From assembly GCF_041102775.1 (NCBI RefSeq), contig NZ_JBGCUO010000001.1, positions 434,001-498,000 of the forward strand: a stretch of DNA of 64,000 nucleotides. Reading direction: 5' to 3'. This document shows, in pieces, positions 18,880 to 27,238 of the stretch. A model generated the notes under the pieces. That model had not been told where the DNA came from. It worked only from the letters and a program-made list of their open reading frames with translations, and did not search any database. This stretch comes from Alcanivorax sp. REN37. Its GTDB lineage: Bacteria > Pseudomonadota > Gammaproteobacteria > Pseudomonadales > Alcanivoracaceae. The stretch's first letter is position 1. Every line of letters begins with the position of its first letter. Both the position numbers and the translations under genes were made by a program.

Positions 18880-18906
18880 GCGTCTAGACCGATTCGGTCT
18901 AGACGC
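18880..18906. terminator. perfect 11-bp inverted repeat between dsbB and rsd
   Basis: GCGTCTAGACC (18880-18890) and GGTCTAGACGC (18896-18906) flank a 5-base centre. It lies 46 bases beyond the dsbB stop and 116 bases upstream of the rsd start, both transcribed leftward. There is no T-run on the minus strand, so it could be a terminator without U-tract or an operator acting on rsd. Confidence 0.4.
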
Positions 18907-18951
18907 GGGCGACATCCATTACCTTCGAAATAGCGGCGCCAAGCCGTTGAT

Positions 18952-19467
18952 TCAGCGTGCCGGCTGCGGTCGCAGCAGTTGCACTAGCGCCAGTGCCGCC
19001 AGTGCGGCAAAGGTGGCCAGCGCCAATTGCGGCAACGTGATCCCCCACAGCGTCCAATCAATTTCAGCGCATTCGCCGGAACCGTTCAGCACCATGTCGA
19101 GCATTTCCATGAACGGAAATACGTCGAACATGTAGCCGAGGCCAGGGCCGCAGGCCGGCACTTGCTCTGGCGGCAGCCCCTGCAGCCAGATATGGCGCAC
19201 TGCGAGGCCGATGCCGGAGGCGCTGCCGGCCAGTGCCAGCAATGCCCACAGGCGCCGCCACAGCCCGGCGGGGTTGAACACTAGGCCGATGAGGAAGAAC
19301 AGTCCCGCGGCGATGACGGCGATGCGCTGGAAGATGCACAGCGGGCAGGGGTCGAGACCTTGGTAATGCTGCAGGTAGAGCGCAGCGGCCATCGCGACGA
19401 TGCAGACCAGCAGGCCATACGCGTTGATCAGGCGTGATGAGGTGAGCGAGACAAGCGCAGGGGGCAT
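18952..19467 (-). CDS. dsbB: disulfide bond formation protein DsbB
   Basis: DsbB reoxidises periplasmic DsbA and passes electrons to quinone. The 171-residue product has four membrane helices, the redox pair CPLC (Cys41, Cys44) at the first periplasmic loop and the second pair Cys106 and Cys133 in the second loop. QRIAVIAAGLF after CPLC is typical and includes the conserved quinone-interacting Arg48. The start is uncertain: the ATG at 19467 gives a family-like length but has no clear ribosome binding site, and the frame is open upstream. Confidence 0.92.
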   Translation of the reverse strand: MPPALVSLTSSRLINAYGLLVCIVAMAAALYLQHYQGLDPCPLCIFQRIAVIAAGLFFLIGLVFNPAGLWRRLWALLALAGSASGIGLAVRHIWLQGLPPEQVPACGPGLGYMFDVFPFMEMLDMVLNGSGECAEIDWTLWGITLPQLALATFAALAALALVQLLRPQPAR

Positions 19468-19556
19468 GGCATTGATTCCGATGGCGTTGGGCAATCCGGC
19501 GCAGCGCAGATCGGCCGGGGTGATGGGATCACAGACCGGTAGCCGGGGGATCGGTT

Positions 19557-19583
19557 CCGTGGCGCCGACCGGCGGCGCCACGG
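19557..19583 (-). terminator. hairpin downstream of gshA
   Basis: 11-bp arms CCGTGGCGCCG (19557-19567) and CGGCGCCACGG (19573-19583) with a 5-base loop start 7 bases beyond the gshA stop. There is no T-run, so termination efficiency is doubtful. Confidence 0.45.
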
Positions 19584-19589
19584 GCCGTT

Positions 19590-21155
19590 TCAGTCGCGGA
19601 AGTACGCGGCGAGGAAGTCCTCGAAGCTCTGGCTGTCGTTGCGCTCCTGCTCCAGCTGCTGTTGCAGGCTCTGCTGTGCCAAGGCCACCAGCTGTGCATC
19701 GCGCTCGGCATCGCGCGGCATGGCGCGGAAGTGGTCGCGGTGGGCTTCAGCCTGGTTCATAGCGAACTCGAAGAAGCTTTGGCGCCGGCTAACCAGCTTA
19801 TCCATCAGAATTGCAGACGGCGTCAGTTCCGGCTGCAGCACTTTTTCGCGCTGGGCGTCTAGTGCGCGGCGGTAGCCTTGGGTGTCGTAGGCGGCGTCGA
19901 ACAGCTCGGCGATCGGCTCCATGTGCTCCAGTACTGACAGCGCCCAATCGTGCAGGCTGACATCGCGCCCGAGGTTGCGCAGCAGGATGCCGGTGTCGCG
20001 GCCTTCGTAAACCACCTGGCGGATGTTGTCTTTGCAGCCGCTGAGGTTGTTGCTGCACATCACTGGGGCGCTGTGCATCAGGCAGAAGGTGGCGAACAGA
20101 TCAAGGAAGCGCATTTGTTCCTTGTTGATACCCACCGGTTCGAACGGGTTCAGGTCGAGGGCACGGATTTCGACGTATTCGACGCCGCGCTGGGCCAACG
20201 CTTGGGTCGGACGTTCGCCGCTGGCCACGGTGCGCTTAGGCCGGATCGACGAGTAGTACTCGTTTTCAATCTGCAGAATATTGGCGTTCAGCTGACGGTA
20301 CTCGCCGTCCACCTTGACGCCGATGCGTTGGTATTCCGGCGCCGGCGTGCGGATCGCTTGGGTCAGCGTTTCCACATAGTCATCAAGGCTGTTGTAGCTG
20401 ATGTGCAAAGCCGACTGGGCATTGTTTTGATAACCCAGGTCGCTCATGCGCAGCGAGGTGGCAGCCGGCCGAGCCAAGGTGCCTTTCAGCAGTGGCTGCA
20501 GACTGTGTTCGCGGCTGCTCAGGAACGAGGCGCACACCGCCGGCGAGGCGCCGAACAGGTAAATCAGCAGCCAGGAATAGCGCTGGAAGTTGCGCGTCAG
20601 GTCCATGTAGCGGGCGGAGATGAAGTCACCCAACGGCCGTCGGTCGCCTTCGGCGTCCTGATGCAGCTGCCACAGCTCCTGCGGGAACGACATGTTGTAG
20701 TGGATGCCGGCGATGGTCTGCATACGGCGGCCGTAGCGGTGGCCGAGCCCACGGCGGTAGATGTGCTTCATCATGCCGCTGTTGGAGCTGCCGTAATCGG
20801 CCAGCGGGATGCTGTCATCCTCGCCCAGCACGCAGGGCATCGAATTCACCCACAGCAGTTCGTCATCAATGTTCTGGTAGACAAAGCGGTGCAGCTGTTC
20901 GAGGAATTCAATCGGTGCCGCCGGATCGCTGCTGGGCGGTGTGATGAACTCCAGCAGCGCTTCGGAATAATCGGTGGTCAGGTGGGGGTGGGTCAGTGCC
21001 GAGCCCAGTGCCTGCGGGTGCGGGGTGAGGGCAATGTGCCCGTCCGGCGAGATGCGCAGACTTTCTTTCTCGATGCCGCGCTGAATCCCGGTCAGGGTTG
21101 CGGCGCCGGCCTGGTTCTGCAGCGCATTGAGGCGCTGGAAAAGCACATCCGTCAT
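19590..21155 (-). CDS. gshA: glutamate-cysteine ligase (gamma-glutamylcysteine synthetase)
   Basis: GshA catalyses the first, rate-limiting step of glutathione synthesis, joining glutamate to cysteine with ATP. The 521-residue product is of the proteobacterial GshA class: RGIEKESLRISPDG near the N-terminus, TDYSEALLEFITPP, NIDDELLWVNSMPC, YGRRMQTIAGIHYNMSFP and YVEIRALDLNPFEPVGI. The ATG at 21155 has AAGGA 8 bases upstream; a GTG one codon earlier (21158) is also possible. It follows tex by 75 bases on the same strand. Confidence 0.96.
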   Translation of the reverse strand: MTDVLFQRLNALQNQAGAATLTGIQRGIEKESLRISPDGHIALTPHPQALGSALTHPHLTTDYSEALLEFITPPSSDPAAPIEFLEQLHRFVYQNIDDELLWVNSMPCVLGEDDSIPLADYGSSNSGMMKHIYRRGLGHRYGRRMQTIAGIHYNMSFPQELWQLHQDAEGDRRPLGDFISARYMDLTRNFQRYSWLLIYLFGASPAVCASFLSSREHSLQPLLKGTLARPAATSLRMSDLGYQNNAQSALHISYNSLDDYVETLTQAIRTPAPEYQRIGVKVDGEYRQLNANILQIENEYYSSIRPKRTVASGERPTQALAQRGVEYVEIRALDLNPFEPVGINKEQMRFLDLFATFCLMHSAPVMCSNNLSGCKDNIRQVVYEGRDTGILLRNLGRDVSLHDWALSVLEHMEPIAELFDAAYDTQGYRRALDAQREKVLQPELTPSAILMDKLVSRRQSFFEFAMNQAEAHRDHFRAMPRDAERDAQLVALAQQSLQQQLEQERNDSQSFEDFLAAYFRD

Positions 21156-21230
21156 CACTGGATTCCTTCAGTCCTGGCAGCCCCGCCGGGGCCAGTTGCC
21201 GTCAGCGGGGCCGGTCGCAACGGCGATCGG

Positions 21231-23633
21231 TCAGCCTTTCTTACCCTGTTTTTCCTGCTGCGCCTTGGCGAACAAGGACGCGAAGGTACCGTTGGCCGGT
21301 GCCTCGGTGCGACCACGGCCGCCGCCGTTGTTGCCGCCGCGGGCGCCGGTGCCCTTGCCGGCATTGCCGCTGTTGCGGCCGCCGCGCGCCGGTGCATTTT
21401 GGCTGCGCCCGCCGTCGCCGCGCGGGGCGTCGTCGTGGCGGTCATCCAAGCGCATGGTCAGGCTGATGCGGCGGCGTGGCAGATCCACCTCCAGCACTTT
21501 GACCTTGACGATATCACCGGGGCTGACCACCTCGTGAGCGTCCTTCACAAACTTTTCCGACAACGCTGACACGTGTACCAGACCGTCTTGGTGGACGCCG
21601 ACATCCACGAAGGCACCGAAATTGGTGACGTTGGTGACGGTGCCTTCGAGGATCATGCCCGGCTTCAGGTCGGTGATCTCTTCCACGCCTTCCATGAACT
21701 CCGCTGCCTTGAACTCCGGGCGCGGGTCACGGCCGGGCTTTTCCAGTTCGGCGAGGATATCGGTGACGGTGGCGAGACCGAAACGGTCGTCGGTAAACGG
21801 CTCCGGCTTCAGCTTTTTGAGGAAACCGATATCGCCGATCAGGTCTTTCACTGCCCGCTCATGGGCGCCGGCGATGCGCTCCACCACCGCGTAGGCTTCC
21901 GGGTGCACGCTAGACGCATCCAGCGGGTTATCGCCGCGGATGCGCAGGAAACCGGCCGCTTGCTCGAAGGTTTTGTCGCCGAGGCGCGGCACCTGCTTGA
22001 GCGCTTCGCGGTTGGCAAAGGCACCATTTTTTTCGCGATAGGCGACGATGTTGCCGGCGATGGTGGTGTTGAGACCGGAAATACGCGCCAGCAGCGGTGC
22101 CGACGCCATGTTGACGTCGACGCCGACGGCGTTCACGCAGTCTTCCACCACCGCATCCAGGCTGCGCGCCAGCTTCACTTGGCTGACGTCGTGTTGGTAC
22201 TGGCCGACGCCAATGGATTTCGGATCAATCTTCACCAGCTCGGCTAGCGGGTCCTGCAAGCGGCGGGCGATAGATACCGCACCACGGTAGGACACGTCCA
22301 GATCCGGGAATTCGCGGGCGGCAAGTTCAGACGCGGAGTACACCGAGGCACCGGCTTCGCTCACCACGATCTTGGTAATGCGGGTGTGCTCGGCCACTTT
22401 CTTGACCACTTCTGCGGCCAGCTTGTCGGTCTCGCGGCTGGCGGTGCCGTTGCCGATAGCGATCAGGTCAACCTTGTGCTTAATGCACAGCGCCGCCAGT
22501 GCGGCAGCGGAGGCATCCCACTGGTTGCGCGGCTGGTGTGGGAACACGGTGGTGTATTCCAGCAGCTTGCCGGTGTCGTCCACTACCACCACTTTGACGC
22601 CGGTACGCAGGCCCGGATCGAGGCCCATGGTAGTACGGGCGCCGGCCGGCGGTGCCAGCAGCAGCGCGCCAAGGTTGCGGGCGAACACCTGGATCGCTTC
22701 TTCCTCGGCCAGTTCCCGCACGCGGCCGATCATCTCGGTTTCCAGGTGGGTGGCGAGCTTGATTTTCCAGGTCCAGCGCACCGTTTCCTGCAGCCAGTTG
22801 TCGGCCGCGCGCTGTTGGTGTTTCCAGTCGATGCTGTGGGCGACCATGGCTTCGCACGGGTGCGGTTGCTGGCTTTCCAGCGCTTCCGGCAGACCCATGC
22901 TGACATGCAGAACGCCTTCGTTGCGGCCGCGCAGCAGCGCCAGCGCCCGGTGGCTGGGGATGCCGCTGATTTTTTCGCGGTGGTCAAAGTAGTCGCTGAA
23001 CTTGATGCCGTCTTTGTCTTTGCCTTCCACCAGCGTGGCCACGATGTCGGCCTGCTCCCACAGCCAGGTGCGCATGCGCGTCAGCAGGTCGGCGTTCTCG
23101 GCAAAGCGCTCCATCAGGATTTGCTTGGCGCCATCGAGCGCGTCCTTGGCCGATTCCACCTTGTGTTCCGGGTTCAGGTAACCGGCGGCGGTGGCTTCCG
23201 GATCCAGCGTCGGATCGGTCAGCAGTGCATCAGCCAGCGGTTCCAGACCGGCCTCACGGGCAGTTTGGGCGCGGGTGCGGCGCTTTGGCTTGTACGGCAG
23301 GTACAAATCTTCCAGCCGGGTTTTGGTGTCAGCGGCGCGCAGCGCGGCATCCAGCTCCGGCGTCAGCTTGTCCTGTTCGGCGATGCTTTTGAGGATCGCA
23401 TCGCGACGCTCATTCAGCTCGCGCAGGTAGCGCAGGCGCTCTTCCAAGTTACGCAGTTGGGTGTCATCCAGGTTGCCGGTGACTTCTTTGCGGTAACGGG
23501 CAATGAACGGCACGGTCGCGCCTTCGTCCAGCAGCGCCACCGCGGCGGAAACCTGGGCGGTGGCAACGTTGAGTTCCTGGGCGATCAGCTGTTCTACGGA
23601 GCGCGGAGCGGAGGGAGTCAGAGTGGTCGACAT
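21231..23633 (-). CDS. tex: RNA-binding transcription accessory protein Tex
   Basis: Tex is a multidomain nucleic-acid-binding protein linked to transcription and stress tolerance. In order: an N-terminal helical Tex domain ([19 protein letters not shown]), a YqgF/RuvC-like domain ([17 protein letters not shown]), helix-hairpin-helix repeats ([38 protein letters not shown]) and a C-terminal S1 domain ([20 protein letters not shown]). After S1 comes a 60-residue Gly/Arg/Asn-rich tail with RGG-like repeats, longer than in E. coli. The start is the ATG at 23633; the total is 800 residues. Confidence 0.95.
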   Translation of the reverse strand: MSTTLTPSAPRSVEQLIAQELNVATAQVSAAVALLDEGATVPFIARYRKEVTGNLDDTQLRNLEERLRYLRELNERRDAILKSIAEQDKLTPELDAALRAADTKTRLEDLYLPYKPKRRTRAQTAREAGLEPLADALLTDPTLDPEATAAGYLNPEHKVESAKDALDGAKQILMERFAENADLLTRMRTWLWEQADIVATLVEGKDKDGIKFSDYFDHREKISGIPSHRALALLRGRNEGVLHVSMGLPEALESQQPHPCEAMVAHSIDWKHQQRAADNWLQETVRWTWKIKLATHLETEMIGRVRELAEEEAIQVFARNLGALLLAPPAGARTTMGLDPGLRTGVKVVVVDDTGKLLEYTTVFPHQPRNQWDASAAALAALCIKHKVDLIAIGNGTASRETDKLAAEVVKKVAEHTRITKIVVSEAGASVYSASELAAREFPDLDVSYRGAVSIARRLQDPLAELVKIDPKSIGVGQYQHDVSQVKLARSLDAVVEDCVNAVGVDVNMASAPLLARISGLNTTIAGNIVAYREKNGAFANREALKQVPRLGDKTFEQAAGFLRIRGDNPLDASSVHPEAYAVVERIAGAHERAVKDLIGDIGFLKKLKPEPFTDDRFGLATVTDILAELEKPGRDPRPEFKAAEFMEGVEEITDLKPGMILEGTVTNVTNFGAFVDVGVHQDGLVHVSALSEKFVKDAHEVVSPGDIVKVKVLEVDLPRRRISLTMRLDDRHDDAPRGDGGRSQNAPARGGRNSGNAGKGTGARGGNNGGGRGRTEAPANGTFASLFAKAQQEKQGKKG

Positions 23634-23775
23634 GGGCAGTAGGACGCGGTCAGACAAAAGAAGCCCAGTGGGCACGTGGCCGCATGATAGGGGAGGCAGA
23701 AGCAGGGCAACAGATTGACAGCCCGGAATGCCTGTGGTGAGACGCGCGCCGGCGCGGCAGGAACAAGGGTGGGGG

Positions 23776-24138
23776 TCAGCCCACCAACTCCTTGATCTTG
23801 GCGACCAGCTCCGCTTCCTGCGGCGGTTTGACGATATAGCCGGCGGCGCCCTGGCGCTCGCCCCATACCTTGTCGGTGTCTTGGTCTTTGGTGGTTACCA
23901 GCACCACCGGAATATGCTGGGTGGCCGGATCGCGGGTGATCTTGCGGGTGGCCTGGAAGCCGTTCAGCTCCGGCATTACCACGTCCATGAAAATCAGGTC
24001 CGGGCTTTCGCTCTGGGCCATGGCCACGCCTTCGGCGCCGTTGGTGGCGGTCAGGGTTTGGTGCCCGTGGGCCTGGCAAATACGCACCATGTTGGCCAGT
24101 TGGGTAGGAGAATCGTCAACAACCAGAATCTTCGCCAT
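23776..24138 (-). CDS. pilH: single-domain response regulator, PilH-like
   Basis: A 120-residue CheY-like receiver with no output domain. The phosphoacceptor is Asp52 ([12 protein letters not shown]), the acidic pocket is VVDDS, and the switch Thr and Lys are in [12 protein letters not shown] and IVKPP. The stretch [12 protein letters not shown] plus [18 protein letters not shown] closely matches PilH, the twitching-motility receiver of the Pil-Chp system. None of the other pil-chp genes are in this window, so the symbol rests on sequence alone; a stand-alone CheY-type regulator is the alternative. Confidence 0.8.
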   Translation of the reverse strand: MAKILVVDDSPTQLANMVRICQAHGHQTLTATNGAEGVAMAQSESPDLIFMDVVMPELNGFQATRKITRDPATQHIPVVLVTTKDQDTDKVWGERQGAAGYIVKPPQEAELVAKIKELVG

Positions 24139-24408
24139 GGCGTTCGTCCCTCAAGGCAGGGTGGGCAGCCCCCCCAGGCTATGCCCGCCCCTCGTTATCA
24201 TTGTGGCGTTGATTCTAACAACAGCGTCCGCTGCTGAAACCTGATGATTTGCGGCAATAAGTGCAGATATGCGGCACCTTCGGCCGCGATCGGTGTGCTT
24301 AAAAGCGTGACTGGTCGGTTGCAAAAGCGCCGGGCCGGCGACAAGATGCTGCGGCGCCCGGCCGCCCCAGTGCGGGGTTCCGGGCGGCGCTCGTATCGGG
24401 AGACATTC

Positions 24409-25119
24409 GTGACCGAACCACAAGAAAAGATTCTCATCGTCGATGACGACCCGCGCCTGCGGGGATTGCTACAACGTTTTCTCGAAGAACAGGGCTTCCA
24501 GGTCAAAGGCGTCGGCGATGCCGTGCAGATGGACCGGGCGCTGGGCCGTGAGCTGTACTCGCTGATGGTGCTGGACCTGATGTTGCCCGGCGAGGATGGC
24601 TTGTCGATTTGCCGCCGCCTGCGTGAGCAGGGCACCGCGATGCCAATTATCATGCTCACCGCCAAAGGCGACGACAACGAACGCATCGAAGGTCTGGAAG
24701 CCGGCGCTGACGATTACCTGCCAAAACCGTTCAACCCGCGTGAGCTGGATGCGCGCATCCGCGCGGTGCTGCGTCGCCAAGTGCGCGAAGTGCCGGGTGC
24801 GCCGAGCCGCGAGAACCAACTGGTGATGTTTGGCCCCTGGGAACTGGATCTAGCGCGCCGCACACTGCGCCGCGGCGACCAGGAAAACAGCCTCACCACC
24901 GGCGAATTCGCGGTGCTCAAGGCGCTGGTGCAGCATCCGCGTGAACCGCTCACCCGCGATAAGCTGATGAACCTGGCCCGCGGCCGTGAGTGGAGTGCCA
25001 TGGAGCGCTCCATCGACGTGCAGGTGTCGCGCCTGCGCCGGCTGCTGGAAGAAGACCCCTCCAAACCCCGCTACGTGCAAACCGTATGGGGCGTCGGCTA
25101 CGTGTTCGTGCCCGACTGA
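24409..25119 (+). CDS. ompR: osmotic response regulator OmpR
   Basis: OmpR is the DNA-binding response regulator normally phosphorylated by EnvZ to control porin and osmotic genes. The receiver domain has phosphoacceptor Asp56 ([13 protein letters not shown]), and [20 protein letters not shown] and [13 protein letters not shown] match OmpR closely. The winged-helix domain follows ([52 protein letters not shown]). The GTG at 24409 has GGGAG 6 bases upstream and gives 236 residues, near the E. coli length. The usual neighbour envZ is not adjacent: it lies about 9 kb downstream at 34073. The last 22 bases overlap the end of convergent soxR. Confidence 0.95.
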   Translation: MTEPQEKILIVDDDPRLRGLLQRFLEEQGFQVKGVGDAVQMDRALGRELYSLMVLDLMLPGEDGLSICRRLREQGTAMPIIMLTAKGDDNERIEGLEAGADDYLPKPFNPRELDARIRAVLRRQVREVPGAPSRENQLVMFGPWELDLARRTLRRGDQENSLTTGEFAVLKALVQHPREPLTRDKLMNLARGREWSAMERSIDVQVSRLRRLLEEDPSKPRYVQTVWGVGYVFVPD

Positions 25120-25589
25120 CCACCGTCCGCGGGGCGCTCCAAGATGCGCGCCCCGCTGCCCTGCTGCCCCAGCACATCGCCGGGGTTACGCAGCGGACAA
25201 TCCTTCATCGACAAACAACCGCAACCGATGCACTGGTCCAGTTCATCGCGCAGCCGCGTGAGCTGCACGATGCGTTGGTCGAGCTGCGCGCGCCAGCGGC
25301 TGGAAATGGTGCGCCACTGGGCGGCACTGAGCTTGGTGCCGGGCGGGAACTGGCTGAGCATCGCGCCGATGTCTTCCAACGCAATGCCGGTGCGCTGCGC
25401 GGCCTTGATGATGGCGATGTAACGCAGCACCAGCGCCGGATAGCGGCGTTGGTTGCCGCTCGATCGGTAGCTTTGTATCAACCCCTTACGCTCATAGAAG
25501 TGCAGCGTGGACACCGGTACTCCGCTGCGCTTAGCCACTTCTCCTACCGTCATCGCTCTAGAAAAATCAATATCTTGAGAGTCCGCCAT
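25098..25589 (-). CDS. soxR: redox-sensing transcriptional activator SoxR
   Basis: SoxR is a MerR-family dimer whose [2Fe-2S] cluster is oxidised by redox-cycling compounds, switching on promoters with overlong spacers. The 163-residue product has the MerR helix-turn-helix ([20 protein letters not shown]), the dimerisation helix, and the cluster motif with Cys120, Cys123, Cys125 and Cys131 ([12 protein letters not shown]), followed by [21 protein letters not shown] short extra tail ([12 protein letters not shown]) comes from reading into the opposite strand of ompR. A perfect SoxR box (25599-25616) lies 9 bases upstream of its start. Confidence 0.96.
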   Translation of the reverse strand: MADSQDIDFSRAMTVGEVAKRSGVPVSTLHFYERKGLIQSYRSSGNQRRYPALVLRYIAIIKAAQRTGIALEDIGAMLSQFPPGTKLSAAQWRTISSRWRAQLDQRIVQLTRLRDELDQCIGCGCLSMKDCPLRNPGDVLGQQGSGARILERPADGGQSGTNT

Positions 25590-25594
25590 ACCTA

Positions 25595-25625
25595 TTGACC
25601 TCAACTTAAGTTGAGGTTTTATAGT
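25595..25625 (+). promoter_or_regulatory. SoxR-type promoter of the efflux operon
   Basis: The -35 element TTGACC (25595-25600) and -10 element TATAGT (25620-25625) are separated by 19 bp, the overlong spacing that SoxR and other MerR-family activators correct by untwisting DNA. The spacer contains the SoxR box. It reads toward the DoxX/MexG-like gene at 25707. Confidence 0.85.
25599..25616. promoter_or_regulatory. SoxR box (operator)
   Basis: CCTCAACTTAAGTTGAGG is an 18-bp perfect palindrome. It has the same CCTCAA/TTGAGG arms and length as the E. coli soxS SoxR box and differs only in the central bases. Confidence 0.93.
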
Positions 25626-25646
25626 CGCTCGCTCTGCGGCTGGCAA
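25618..25646 (-). promoter_or_regulatory. soxR promoter overlapping the efflux promoter
   Basis: On the minus strand TTGCCA (25646-25641) and TATAAA (25623-25618) are spaced by exactly 17 bp, a good sigma-70 promoter. Its -10 overlaps that of the opposing efflux promoter. Transcription would begin inside the SoxR box, so bound SoxR should repress its own gene. Confidence 0.7.
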
Positions 25647-25657
25647 GCCGCGCCGAA

Positions 25658-25681
25658 CCCCGCTGCCGCCCGGCAGCGGGG
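25658..25681 (+). promoter_or_regulatory. leader hairpin of the efflux operon
   Basis: CCCCGCTGCC (25658-25667) pairs perfectly with GGCAGCGGGG (25672-25681) around the loop GCCC. It lies in the 5' untranslated leader, about 30 bases after the expected transcription start and just upstream of the ribosome binding site of the first gene. It could stabilise or attenuate the message. Confidence 0.45.
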
Positions 25682-25706
25682 TAATCCTTGAGCGAGGAAC
25701 AGAAGC

Positions 25707-26144
25707 ATGCAGCGGTGGGTGGAGCGGGTGGTGGAGCACCCGGTGACGTGGTGGCTGGCGTGTGCCGCCATGGCGTTGATGTTCGTGGTGTCCGGTTTGG
25801 CCAAGGTGCTGGTGTGGGATATCAGCGTGGCGGAAGTGGCCGCCGCCGGTTTGCAGCCGGCAGCGCTTTACACGCTGGCCAGCGCGGTGGTGCTGCTGGT
25901 CGGCTCGGCGCTGCTGTTCACGGTGCGCTGGGTATGGCTCGGCGCTGGCGCGCTGGCGGTATTCCTAGTGCTAACGATTCTGCTAGTGCACCGGTTTTGG
26001 GCGCTGGAAGGTGCCGCCGCCCAGACCGCGTTGCTGATGACGCTGGAACACCTGTCGGTGATCGGCGGTTTGATGGCATTGGCGGTGGCCGGCCAACTGC
26101 GCCAGCGCGGCAGCGTGCGCCGTGACGCGGAGGTGCAACGATGA
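25707..26144 (+). CDS. mexG: DoxX-family membrane protein, MexG-like
   Basis: A 145-residue protein with four hydrophobic helices of the DoxX type ([20 protein letters not shown] is the characteristic first helix). In Pseudomonas aeruginosa MexG, of the same family, heads the SoxR-activated mexGHI-opmD operon; the same position and regulator here support the name. AGGA precedes the ATG. The stop overlaps the next gene by 4 bases (ATGA). Its role in the pump is not defined; electron transfer or substrate sensing has been proposed for related proteins. Confidence 0.82.
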   Translation: MQRWVERVVEHPVTWWLACAAMALMFVVSGLAKVLVWDISVAEVAAAGLQPAALYTLASAVVLLVGSALLFTVRWVWLGAGALAVFLVLTILLVHRFWALEGAAAQTALLMTLEHLSVIGGLMALAVAGQLRQRGSVRRDAEVQR

Positions 26145-27238
26145 ACCGCGTAGTGGTGAGCGCGGGTTTGCTGGCGCTGGCGGGTGCGGCGTTAGCGGTC
26201 TGGTGGTGGCAGCAGCCGGCCGCTAGCGACGGCGGTTGGAACCCGGCCCCGGTGACAGTGGCGGTGGCCACGGTGACAGAGCGGCCATTGGTGGTACCGG
26301 TGACCAGCGTCGGAGTGTTGGAGGCGCGTCAGCAGGTGGCGGTCAGCGCCGACAGCGCCGGCCGCATCACTCGGCTGGCCTTCGAACCGGGCCAGTCGGT
26401 GCGCGCCGGGCAGTTGCTGGTGGAATTGCTGGACGCGCGCGAACGTGCCGAGCTGCAGCAGTGGCAGGCACGTCTCAAGCAGGCGGCTCAGCGCCGTGAT
26501 CGCACGCGCACCTTGCTGGCGCAGAACGTCGCGTCGCGTGAGCAGATGGAGCAGGCCGACATGGAGCACGACACCGCTCTGGCCGGCGTGGCGGAAGCGC
26601 AAGCGCGCCGCGCCGAGAAACAGTTGCGGGCGCCCTTCAGTGGTCGCACCGGCCTGCGTCGCGTACATCTGGGCCAGTACCTGCAGCCCGGCGAGGCGGT
26701 GACTAGCTTGGTAGCAGAGGGGCCGCTGAAAGTGGTGTTCAGCGTCGACGAGCAGGACGGCATCGGTCTGCGCGTCGGGCAGCCGGTGACGGTGCGGGTG
26801 GATGCGCTGGCCGGCCAGCCGTTCGAGGCCCGCATCAGCGCCTTGGAGCCCTGGGTCAGCAGCGCCCGCACGCTGCGAGCAGAAGCGCTGCTGGAAACAG
26901 AGTCGGCGGCATTGGTGCCGGGGCTGTCGGCCACGGTGTCGGTGTGGCCGCAGCAGTCGGCGCCGGTGGCAGTGGTGCCGGAAAGTGCCATCACCTACAG
27001 CGCTTACGGCGAAACCCTGTTCGTGGTTGAAGACGATGCCGGCACGCCACGGGTGCGGCGGGTGGCCGTCACCGTGGGCGCGCGCCGCGAGGGTTGGGCA
27101 GTGCTGGAGCGCGGCGCCGAACCCGGCAGCGTGGTGGTCACCTCGGGTCAGCTGAACCTGTCGGACGGGGTGGCGGTGGCGCCGCGTGAGCATGACAGCC
27201 TCAACGCCGATCAATCGGCGCTGGGAGCACAGCCATGA
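26141..27238 (+). CDS. mexH: RND efflux periplasmic adaptor, MexH-like
   Basis: The membrane fusion protein linking the RND pump to the outer-membrane channel. The 365-residue product has an N-terminal hydrophobic anchor/signal (LLALAGAALAVWWW), a lipoyl half-motif (GRITRLAFEPGQSVRAGQLL), a helical hairpin (WQARLKQAAQRRDRTRTLLAQ is its first helix), the second lipoyl half (RAPFSGRTGLRRVHLGQYLQ), then beta-barrel and membrane-proximal domains. It overlaps the genes on both sides by 4 bases, so it is translationally coupled within the SoxR-controlled operon. Confidence 0.92.
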   Translation: MNRVVVSAGLLALAGAALAVWWWQQPAASDGGWNPAPVTVAVATVTERPLVVPVTSVGVLEARQQVAVSADSAGRITRLAFEPGQSVRAGQLLVELLDARERAELQQWQARLKQAAQRRDRTRTLLAQNVASREQMEQADMEHDTALAGVAEAQARRAEKQLRAPFSGRTGLRRVHLGQYLQPGEAVTSLVAEGPLKVVFSVDEQDGIGLRVGQPVTVRVDALAGQPFEARISALEPWVSSARTLRAEALLETESAALVPGLSATVSVWPQQSAPVAVVPESAITYSAYGETLFVVEDDAGTPRVRRVAVTVGARREGWAVLERGAEPGSVVVTSGQLNLSDGVAVAPREHDSLNADQSALGAQP

